A stretch of 64,000 nt of DNA from CAWAMR01 sp963783095 (GTDB lineage Bacteria; Planctomycetota; Planctomycetia; Gemmatales; Gemmataceae): assembly GCA_963783095.1 (NCBI GenBank), contig CAWAMR010000023.1, forward strand, positions 114,610 to 178,609, in the 5' to 3' direction. Position numbers and translations under genes: made by a program. Positions within the stretch are counted from its first letter, which is position 1. Each line of letters starts with the position of its first letter. Below the pieces are notes generated by a model. It saw only the letters and a program-made list of their open reading frames with translations. It was not told the DNA's origin and did not search any database. Below are positions 57,215 through 64,000 of the stretch, piece by piece.

Positions 57215-58348
57215 TCAAATCGTCAACACCCGATCTCGCCCAATAATGTCCCAGGTTCCCGTAACCCGTCCCGCTTCCACAACATAGGCCCGCTGGTGCA
57301 TCGCGCACGTCGGGCAAATATGGGTCGGTATCGCGTAAACCACATCCCCTGGCTTGAAATCCGCGGCATTTGGAGTTTCTATGGCCAGATGTTCTTCGTT
57401 TTGCAGCACCACTGTGTATTCCGGCACGTTCAACAGCACGCAGCGTTTGCCGGCGGGTGGATCGCTGGCGACTGCCTTATAACCCAGATCGAACGTCACT
57501 CGAGTTGCGGATGGACGGGAAATTACGCGCGTGAGCAATAGAGCCGCAGGGACCAATCCCGAAAGATCGGCATATTTCGATCCATAGCCGTGATCGTAGA
57601 GAACGAACGTACCCGGCGAGCATTCCAGACCGGGGAATTCCATCTTGGCAAATACCGAGAAAGTAGGCGTCCCGCCGCACACGAGCCGAGGTACTGGAAT
57701 GCCTTGCTTTTCCAGCTTGGCGCGGAGTTCGAATACCGGAGCGAGCAAACTATCCACCGCAGCTTTTCGTTCGGCCAGGCTCTCTTGATGGTTGTGCCCA
57801 TCATACACATGAAACCCGGTGGGAATTAGACCGGGTGTCTTTGCCATTTGTTCGTAGAGCGAAAGGGCATTGGGTCCAATGGCAATCCCGGTGCGATTTT
57901 GACCGACATTCAAATCCATCAACACGTCCAGGGTCAATCCCGCGCGCGTTATCGTCCCTCCCAGGGCTGCCATCGCCACCGGGTGGTCCACCAATGCGGA
58001 AAATCGCGTCTTGGGATATTTCTTTATCATGGCACCGAGCCGTTGCGCGTTCGGACCAACGATGGGATAGGCGATCATTACATCGGGGGCGCTAACCATC
58101 GCCAGCATTTCCGCTTCGGCGATGGTGGCACACTTGTGCTTCGTGATACCCGCTTCGAGTTCCATCTGGGCAATCTCGCGCGTTTTGTGCGTCTTGACGT
58201 GAGGCCGCAACTTCGATGCGGAGCCTGCAATCTCGATCACTCTGGCAATGTTGTTGCGGATAAGCTCCTTGTAAAAGAGCAGCGACGGAGTGAAGATGCT
58301 GTCGGTTTCGCGGAGGAGATAGGCAGGATTCATTGCGGTGATTTCCAT
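57215..58348 (-). CDS. D-threonine aldolase/alanine racemase-fold PLP enzyme
   Basis: The 377-residue protein starts TPSLLFYKELIRNNI and carries the PLP lysine in LRPHVKTHKTREIA, followed by KCATIAEAEML, DLNVGQNRTGI, GFHVYDGHNHQ and a C-terminal IPTHICPTCAMHQ, with the His-x-Cys-x2-Cys typical of D-threonine aldolase-like metal sites. It would cleave or interconvert beta-hydroxy-D-amino acids. ATG at 58333 is an alternative start. It follows the Uma2 gene by nine bases. Confidence 0.87.
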   Translation of the reverse strand: MEITAMNPAYLLRETDSIFTPSLLFYKELIRNNIARVIEIAGSASKLRPHVKTHKTREIAQMELEAGITKHKCATIAEAEMLAMVSAPDVMIAYPIVGPNAQRLGAMIKKYPKTRFSALVDHPVAMAALGGTITRAGLTLDVLMDLNVGQNRTGIAIGPNALSLYEQMAKTPGLIPTGFHVYDGHNHQESLAERKAAVDSLLAPVFELRAKLEKQGIPVPRLVCGGTPTFSVFAKMEFPGLECSPGTFVLYDHGYGSKYADLSGLVPAALLLTRVISRPSATRVTFDLGYKAVASDPPAGKRCVLLNVPEYTVVLQNEEHLAIETPNAADFKPGDVVYAIPTHICPTCAMHQRAYVVEAGRVTGTWDIIGRDRVLTI

Positions 58349-58356
58349 GCGGATGA

Positions 58357-58986
58357 TTAAGTGTTTGCAAATAGTTTCTCGAGAGGCAGGGCAAAACCGG
58401 GGAAAACATCTTCGCCCTTCAACTCGCCGGCATCCATCATCCAGTTCGCGCTGCCGTCGGCACGGAAAACCCAAACGCTCCGGTTTTTTGGATAAACCAC
58501 CCAAACGAGCTTGATGCCGGCGCGAAGGTATTGCTGCACCTTGGTATTGATTTCTTCCGCATTATCGGATGGGGAGATAATTTCTGCCGCGAAATCGGGA
58601 GCGATGCGAATGTTGCCACGCGGTGGACAATCATCGGCTAATCTACCGAACCTGACAAAAGAAACGTCCGGTTTTCGCATTCGCCGTGGATCGTCGGGGA
58701 AAGCCTGGTAGCCGCACTCGGGGCCAAAAACGAGGCCTAGTCGTTGTGCGTCAACATAGGTAAGAAGCGCTCCGCCCAAACGGAATCCAATCATGTCTGC
58801 CTGCGCACCCACGTTTTTCTCCAGCCAATGTCCATCGACAAATTCAAATCCTTTTCTATCCAGGATTTCCTCGGTGTTGTCATCAATGCACGCTTCCCTA
58901 TCCACGACTGCATGACTTTCGGACTGTGCTTGCCCGTTTGGAATGTCGAAATTTGACGATTGACTCGGTACTAATTCAATGCTCAT
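58357..58986 (-). CDS. Uma2-family (DUF820) endonuclease-fold protein
   Basis: The restriction-endonuclease-like core is KPDVSFVRFGRL...APDFAAEIISPSDNAEEI...KLVWVVYP, with the D...ExK-like acidic residues (PD, EI). Uma2 proteins are very numerous in planctomycetes and cyanobacteria; function is unproven, but the fold predicts nuclease activity. GGAGG is seven bases before the ATG at 58986; a longer start at 59028 has none. Confidence 0.88.
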   Translation of the reverse strand: MSIELVPSQSSNFDIPNGQAQSESHAVVDREACIDDNTEEILDRKGFEFVDGHWLEKNVGAQADMIGFRLGGALLTYVDAQRLGLVFGPECGYQAFPDDPRRMRKPDVSFVRFGRLADDCPPRGNIRIAPDFAAEIISPSDNAEEINTKVQQYLRAGIKLVWVVYPKNRSVWVFRADGSANWMMDAGELKGEDVFPGFALPLEKLFANT

Positions 58987-59107
58987 GGTTTGGCCTCCGC
59001 TTATCTTCATGAGTATACCTGTTTTCAATCACTTTCCTACCTGTCTCTTTGCAGTTTCGATGTGATGGAGTACCATCAATCGAAACCGACTTTGCTGGAG
59101 ATTCGTC

Positions 59108-61240
59108 ATGCGCGTACCCGTTACTGTTTTCCTCGTTGCAATTCTCGTTGTCCCTGTTTCTCCAGCTGCCGATCTTGCTACGGCAATTGACTACTCGCGC
59201 GGCGAGAGGATGATTGAAGGCTACTTCCGCAAACAAACGCGGCAAATTGCCGATGATTGTCTCAAAGAATACAAGACCAAAGAACAGTGGGAAAAAGCTC
59301 GTCCCGAACTACGACGGCAATTTCTGGAGATGGTTGGATTGTGGCCTTTGCCCGCGAAAACCGATTTGAAAGCCCAGATCACCGGCATCGTCGATATGCC
59401 CAAATACACCATCGAGAAGGTTTACTTCCAATCGTGGCCGAATCTGTATGTCACCGCTCATGTCTATGTCCCCCGGCCCGCTCCCAAAAAAGCACCGGCG
59501 ATCCTATATTTGTGCGGTCACGGCAACGTCGTCAAAAAGATCGACGGAACGGATGTATCCTTCGGCAGCAAGACATTTTATCAAAGGCACCCGGCCTGGT
59601 TTGCGTCCAACGGTTACGTGGCAATGGTTCTGGACACGCTGCAGCTCTCGGAAATCCCCGGGGTTCATCATGGCACATCGCGCCTGGGCATGTGGTGGTG
59701 GCAGACGCTCGGCTACACGCCGGCGGGAGTCGAATGCTGGAACGCCATTCGAGCGCTCGATTACCTCGAAACTCGCCCTGAAGTAGACGCGAGCCGGATC
59801 GGTGTGACCGGACGATCCGGCGGCGGCGCTTCCAGTTGGTGGATCGCTGCGGCAGACGATCGGCCCCAGTGCATCATTCCCGTAGCGGGCATCGCCGATC
59901 TCCAGGCACAACTCAATGAAGGCTATCCCGGCCGATTCGAGAAGGGCGTGATCGCGGGCCATTGCGATTGCATGTTCATGGTCAATACCTATCGCTGGGA
60001 TTTCCCGATGGTGGCCGCCCTTTGCGCGCCCAGGCCGTTGATGCTGGGCAACAGCGACAAGGACGACATTTTCCCAGTGCCCGGCTATCGCCGGCTGGCC
60101 GACAAGGTCCGCACTATCTACGAACTCTACGGTGCCGGCGATAGGTTCGTGCTGCTGGAAACTAAAGGACCACACTCCGATACCGCCGAACTCCGCGTGC
60201 CAGCATTCCGATGGATGAATCGCTGGCTCAAGAAGGACAACTCCGAGGTAAAGGATGAGCCGTTCGAGCCTTTACCGCCCGAAAAACTCAAAGTCCTGGC
60301 CAAGGCTCCCGACGGAAACATTAACGCTACGCTTCACGACTACTTCATCAAACCAGCCAAACTCGAGTTACCCCAGTCCGCGAACGTGTTGAAAGAATGG
60401 TGGCAGGGGCAAAAGCCGATCCTGACCAAAGTGTTGACGGACTCCGTCTTCCGGGGTTGGACGAAGAAAGCACCCGGTCTCGGCGTCAAACTCGCTTCGG
60501 ATCGAAGTGTGAAAGGGCTTCGTTTGCGGGCTTATGATTTCACCAGTGAGGAAGGCATTGACTTGCGTTTATGGTTGATGGCCTCAGCGGGTAATGAACC
60601 ACCGAAACTCGTGGTTCTGAATGCGCTCGATGAAGCAGGCAGGCAAGAGTGGTGTGAAGATCTTGGACCGGAATTTACGGAGGCGTTGCAACTGCCCAGG
60701 CCGGCGAAGTTCAATGAAAACAAGTTCCGCCAGAATCAGCGGGTGTTGGCAGCGCAGAAATGGGCATTTGCGGCCATCTGTCCTCGTGGAATCGGGCCGA
60801 CCCGCTGGGCCGTTGCCGGCTCTGCAACCGACATTCAAATGCGTCGTCGCTTCGCACTCATTGGGCAAACTCTGGACGGTCAACGTGTCTGGGATGTTCG
60901 ACGAGGCTTGGAGGTTCTTCGACAAGTACCGGAACTCAAGGGTGTGCCCCTGTGGTTGCAAGGCAAAGAGGTTATGGCCGGAATCGTCCTATATGCCAGT
61001 CTCTTTGAGCCGGACGTTGCCCGGCTCGATTTGTGGAGTTTGCCTGCATCCCAAAAGGAAGGACCGATCTTCCTGAACGTGCGGCGACACTTCGATACTC
61101 CGCAGGCACTGGCGCTGGCATTCCCAAAGCAGATTCGACTGTACACCAAGGCGGAAGAGGCAAAACAATGGGACTGGCCGATTCAGTTGCAAAAAGCGAT
61201 GGGTCAGGAGTATTTGAAGATTCGCGTGGTAGGGAATTAG
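59108..61240 (+). CDS. Secreted alpha/beta hydrolase (acetyl-xylan-esterase-like), second hydrolase-like half
   Basis: The 710-residue product has a signal peptide (VPVTVFLVAILVVPVSPA). The first hydrolase domain shows APAILYLCGHGN, the nucleophile elbow GRSGGGA (Ser near residue 235), and a His in GPHSDTAEL; the Asp is in NSDKDDIFPV. The second half (residues ~430-700) repeats a hydrolase-like layout, but the nucleophile motif reads LQGKEVMAG, so it is probably inactive. Two-domain hydrolases of this type are common in planctomycetes and are thought to act on polysaccharide esters. Confidence 0.82.
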   Translation: MRVPVTVFLVAILVVPVSPAADLATAIDYSRGERMIEGYFRKQTRQIADDCLKEYKTKEQWEKARPELRRQFLEMVGLWPLPAKTDLKAQITGIVDMPKYTIEKVYFQSWPNLYVTAHVYVPRPAPKKAPAILYLCGHGNVVKKIDGTDVSFGSKTFYQRHPAWFASNGYVAMVLDTLQLSEIPGVHHGTSRLGMWWWQTLGYTPAGVECWNAIRALDYLETRPEVDASRIGVTGRSGGGASSWWIAAADDRPQCIIPVAGIADLQAQLNEGYPGRFEKGVIAGHCDCMFMVNTYRWDFPMVAALCAPRPLMLGNSDKDDIFPVPGYRRLADKVRTIYELYGAGDRFVLLETKGPHSDTAELRVPAFRWMNRWLKKDNSEVKDEPFEPLPPEKLKVLAKAPDGNINATLHDYFIKPAKLELPQSANVLKEWWQGQKPILTKVLTDSVFRGWTKKAPGLGVKLASDRSVKGLRLRAYDFTSEEGIDLRLWLMASAGNEPPKLVVLNALDEAGRQEWCEDLGPEFTEALQLPRPAKFNENKFRQNQRVLAAQKWAFAAICPRGIGPTRWAVAGSATDIQMRRRFALIGQTLDGQRVWDVRRGLEVLRQVPELKGVPLWLQGKEVMAGIVLYASLFEPDVARLDLWSLPASQKEGPIFLNVRRHFDTPQALALAFPKQIRLYTKAEEAKQWDWPIQLQKAMGQEYLKIRVVGN

Positions 61241-61386
61241 CATTTGAAGTTTAGATTTTCGATTGGACCCTCATTTGCTTTTATGAAAACGATGACACTT
61301 AAAAATGACATCTGAAAATCGAAGCCTCGTTGTCATACAATCTTGGAATCGAAAATGATTCGCATCCTTTATACTTCGACGGCTTT

Positions 61387-61734
61387 ATGAATGACGAATC
61401 GTACGATCCCATCCATTCCAGCGCCGGCGCTATGCAACCCATCCCCATCCAGGGGGCGCAAGCGCGCGTGGATCTCAACGCAACAGGAATGGCGACGACC
61501 TACACCAACCTGTTTCGGGTTACGGGAACTTACGAGGAACTCATTGTCGATTTTGGTCTGCATAGCGGGCTGATCACCCCGAGCGGACCTGAAGCGGTCA
61601 AGATCTCGCATCGGATGGTAATGAGTTTTCCCACCGCCAAAAGGCTGCTGGCGGCATTACAACTGGCCTTGGCGCGTCATGAACAAGTCTTCGGAAACGT
61701 GGAGATCGATCCACAGCGACGAGCCAAAAAATGA
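61387..61734 (+). CDS. DUF3467 protein
   Basis: The 115-residue product contains TYTNLFRVTGTYEELIVDFGL, HRMVMSFPTAKRLLAALQLAL and HEQVFGNVEI, the DUF3467 pattern. Function unknown; relatives are small cytoplasmic proteins of bacteria. ATG at 61387 preferred over a TTG at 61330. Confidence 0.8.
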   Translation: MNDESYDPIHSSAGAMQPIPIQGAQARVDLNATGMATTYTNLFRVTGTYEELIVDFGLHSGLITPSGPEAVKISHRMVMSFPTAKRLLAALQLALARHEQVFGNVEIDPQRRAKK

Positions 61735-61960
61735 CGGATTGACAGCGATTCTTCACGTTGCATTTCTTTTTTCCCCTCGCTATAGCCGGATCATTGACGA
61801 CGGGACGGATCTCGTCGGTTGGAACGGGACAATCCCGTTCCATGCTATATGTCTCTCATGACGGCGCGTGTTTTGGAATCCGGCGTTCTTATCTGCTCAA
61901 GTCGGCTCTCCATCCCATCTGCCGGTGCAACCAACTTTGGAAGTGTCCAAGGATTTTCGT

Positions 61961-62263
61961 ATGAATCTGTATGTTGGCAATCTCCCTTTCTCCGCTACGG
62001 CGGATGAGTTACGGGAAATGTTCGCTGCTTTTGGCACCGTAACGCGTGCGCAAATCGTCGTCGATCGGGAAACCGGACGTTCGCGCGGCTTTGGTTTCGT
62101 CGAAATGTCCGACGGCGGCGAACAAGCTATCTCGGCCGTCAACAACGCCGATTTTGGCGGTCGAAAACTGACGGTCAACGAAGCCAAACCTCGGGAGCCT
62201 AGACCACGTTTCGACGGCTCCGGACACGACGGTCGGGCGGCAGCCAACTACAATCGATATTGA
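61961..62263 (+). CDS. RRM-type RNA-binding protein (cold-shock-like)
   Basis: The 100-residue product is a single RRM: RNP2 is LYVGNL, RNP1 is RGFGFVEM. A short Arg/Pro/Gly tail follows. These small RRM proteins are common in cyanobacteria and planctomycetes and bind single-stranded RNA. AAGGA is seven bases before the ATG. The gap 61735-61960 upstream shows no gene. Confidence 0.92.
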   Translation: MNLYVGNLPFSATADELREMFAAFGTVTRAQIVVDRETGRSRGFGFVEMSDGGEQAISAVNNADFGGRKLTVNEAKPREPRPRFDGSGHDGRAAANYNRY

Positions 62264-62327
62264 GGATTGACGTCCGAAGAATCCCGGATCGTCATCCTGT
62301 TTCAACACTTAAGTTCAGGAGCAGCGG

Positions 62328-63338
62328 ATGGGGATGCTGGATCACTGGCATCCGATGTTGCCTTCGTGGCAGCTTCGGAAAAAACCAGTCGGGGTACGCC
62401 TTGCGGGAAAGGACATTGCCTTATTTCGTAATTCGACGGGCGAGATCGGTGCGCTCAACGACATGTGTCCTCATCGCCGGATGCGTTTGAGTCTCGGCAC
62501 GGTGGCCGGCGAAAAGCTTCGGTGCAAATATCACGGCTGGACTTTCACATGCGACGGGCAGGGTGAAAGCCCCGGCACGCCCAAACTGCAGGCCTGCGCC
62601 TCCACTTATGATGTCCGCGAAGCAAACGGTTACATCTGGGTCAAATCCCGCGATTCTCAGCCGGTGTTTCCGAAGTTCGATACCGAAGGCTTCGTCCACA
62701 TGTGCAGCCTGGAACATCGGGCCAAAGCTCCTCTCGATGTCACGGTCGATAACTTCTGCGAAATCGAACATACCCCGATCGTCCACGAGATTTTCGGATA
62801 TGGTCTCGACCAGATGAAGGATGTGACCGTCCGTTTTGAATATACCGATACGACCGTGCGGGTCATCAATTGCGGCCCGCCCAAGTCTTTGGGATTTTTC
62901 ACGGGAATGTTGGTAGGGATCAAGAAAAGGTACGTTTTCAACGACGACTGGACCACTTACTTCTCGCCGGTCTATTCCGTCTACGAGCACTGGTGGAGCG
63001 ATCCCGAAACGGGCCAAGAAGCGATGGTCCGCTGGCGGTTATATATGTTCTTCACGCCCGTTGATGATAAGGAAACGCGTGTCACCACGTTTTCCTACGC
63101 CAAATCGCGCTGGCCGGTTGGCCGTTCGGGCGGTCTTAAACCATTTCGCTTTCTGATGCGCAAGAAACTGGCTCGCAAGATCGATCTCGACGTGGAGATT
63201 CTGGAAGGACTCGCCAGCCACGATCCAAGCCTGGAGGGGATGAAGCTGAGCCGCTTCAATCGAGCGCTCGGGTTGAACCGGGAACGTATCGACCGCGTCT
63301 ATCGGGGAAACACAGAAAGTGACGCGGTGACGCAGTAG
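62328..63338 (+). CDS. Rieske non-haem iron oxygenase alpha-type subunit
   Basis: The Rieske 2Fe-2S site is C47-P-H49 (NDMCPHRRM) and C66-x2-H69 (LRCKYHGW). The mononuclear iron site is seen in NFCEIEHTPIVHEIF (His pair), with a later acidic residue. The 336-residue size fits the ring-hydroxylating or demethylating oxygenase family. It needs a reductase, not encoded nearby. The substrate cannot be named. Confidence 0.88.
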   Translation: MGMLDHWHPMLPSWQLRKKPVGVRLAGKDIALFRNSTGEIGALNDMCPHRRMRLSLGTVAGEKLRCKYHGWTFTCDGQGESPGTPKLQACASTYDVREANGYIWVKSRDSQPVFPKFDTEGFVHMCSLEHRAKAPLDVTVDNFCEIEHTPIVHEIFGYGLDQMKDVTVRFEYTDTTVRVINCGPPKSLGFFTGMLVGIKKRYVFNDDWTTYFSPVYSVYEHWWSDPETGQEAMVRWRLYMFFTPVDDKETRVTTFSYAKSRWPVGRSGGLKPFRFLMRKKLARKIDLDVEILEGLASHDPSLEGMKLSRFNRALGLNRERIDRVYRGNTESDAVTQ

Positions 63339-63537
63339 TTGCAAACTCTTTCATGGTTGCAGGCATTTCCCCCCACCCTAACCCGGGTTAGCGCCCTAAC
63401 CCTCCCCCGTGATTCGAGGGTAGCGTGCTTGGAGGCGCTTGGCATGGAGGTGAAAGACTTATTCTGACGATTCCTCTTGCGTCATGCCACCTATCCGAGT
63501 ATCCTCCCATCACACATAACCCAAAGAGGATACTCGG

Positions 63538-63792
63538 ATGGCACGTTTCACCGCTCTGCTTGTCATTTGTTTCGGCTGTGTAGCTATCGCAATGGCGTCG
63601 GACGACAGAAGGAATGCATTCAATCCAGAAAGGTTGCGACCGATCCAAACCCCAACGGTTACAGAAGGTGCTCCTGAAGAACCACGCACTAGCATAATGC
63701 AAGCGCCAAAGATGCGGTTATGGGCCAGCGAGCCGCAATCTGCTGTTGTCGGAACTGCTGCAATGGCGACCTGGGACAAGTTGTTTGAATAA
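63538..63792 (+). CDS. Small secreted protein of unknown function
   Basis: A signal peptide (FTALLVICFGCVAIAMA) and a 60-residue tail with Pro, Glu and Thr (ERLRPIQTPTVTEGAPEEP). AGAGGA is eleven bases before the ATG. No family recognised; the gene is 83 bp before the ECF sigma gene. Confidence 0.6.
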   Translation: MARFTALLVICFGCVAIAMASDDRRNAFNPERLRPIQTPTVTEGAPEEPRTSIMQAPKMRLWASEPQSAVVGTAAMATWDKLFE

Positions 63793-63875
63793 GGTCAATT
63801 CGTCGATTCCGATTGCGGAGCAGACAGTCGCTTTGCGGAACAGAGGGAAATGCGGAGCAAAGCCGCTCTGAGCCC

Positions 63876-64000
63876 ATGAATGAAGTAACCCGGATTCTGA
63901 CCGCTGCCGGGCAAGGCGACTCGAACGCCGCCGCTCAGCTATTGCCCCTTGTCTACGACGAGCTCCGCAAGCTCGCGGCCCAGCGTCTCGCGCAGGAAAG
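63876..64000 (+). CDS. ECF-family sigma factor, 3' end cut by the window
   Basis: The frame MNEVTRILTAAGQGDSNAAAQLLPLVYDELRKLAAQRLAQE (in part: LLPLVYDELRKLAAQRLAQE) matches the start of the large planctomycete ECF group (TIGR02999-type region 2). The rest lies beyond position 64000. Confidence 0.88.
   Translation, partial: MNEVTRILTAAGQGDSNAAAQLLPLVYDELRKLAAQRLAQE

Noticed and set aside
1..64000. rRNA, tRNA or other structured RNA genes
   Set aside because: No tRNA or rRNA segment was recognised by eye; a covariance-model search would be needed to exclude small RNAs.

Overview
The window looks like a chromosome segment of a planctomycete, most like Gemmataceae. This is inferred from gene content: an ECF sigma factor next to a serine/threonine kinase with a WD40 tail, a ThuA/PVC-type dehydrogenase/cytochrome c fusion, a PSCyt2-LamG-PSD1 cytochrome protein, Uma2 and DUF4058 proteins, and many secreted proteins of unknown function. 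No rRNA, tRNA, CRISPR array or phage module was recognised.

Layout. 1-13 kb: EF-hand protein (cut by the window start), a minus-strand run of secreted protein, ECF sigma factor and kinase-WD40, a repetitive basic secreted protein, a DUF4139 protein, HU and a lipase. 13-21 kb: two large decaheme-free 'planctomycete cytochrome' genes (ThuA-dehydrogenase-HEAT-CxxCH and PSCyt2-LamG-PSD1). 21.5-26.4 kb: PLD nuclease, AzgA-type purine permease, a complete ISKra4-type insertion sequence with perfect 22-bp ends and an 8-bp target duplication, and an MlaE permease. 26.6-38.4 kb: a chemosensory cluster (kinase remnant, cheA, cheW, a soluble chemoreceptor with a truncated-haemoglobin head, a small unknown gene, cheY, cheB, cheR, cheX and, convergent, a kinase-REC-REC hybrid). 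38.5-49.9 kb: di-haem peroxidase-like protein, M28 peptidase, GNAT, a ResB/CcsA cytochrome c maturation operon with a lipoprotein, DUF2071 and an arginase-fold protein. 50-64 kb: a carbonic-anhydrase-like gene broken by a 71-bp hairpin array, a metal-less M24 homologue, XRE regulator, DUF4058, GcvH-like, HemN-like, PQQ-propeller, D-threonine-aldolase-like, Uma2, an esterase, DUF3467, an RRM protein, a Rieske oxygenase, a small secreted protein and the start of another ECF sigma factor.

How the genes work together. The chemosensory cluster has every core part of a CheA pathway: a cytosolic sensor that probably reads O2 or NO through haem, adaptor (CheW), kinase (CheA), receiver (CheY), adaptation enzymes (CheR, CheB) and a CheX phosphatase; the kinase-REC-REC protein could join it to Ser/Thr phosphorylation. 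The ResB/CcsA operon would mature the c-type cytochromes encoded at 13.6-21.2 kb and 38.5-40.1 kb.

Two cautions. About 28 single-base frame changes break 12 conserved genes while other long genes are intact, so many breaks may be sequencing or assembly indels rather than true pseudogenes; I give those genes as one feature and list the break positions. Intergenic spaces are rich in hairpin repeats of several unrelated families, many bounded by GTAG/CTAC as in REP elements.
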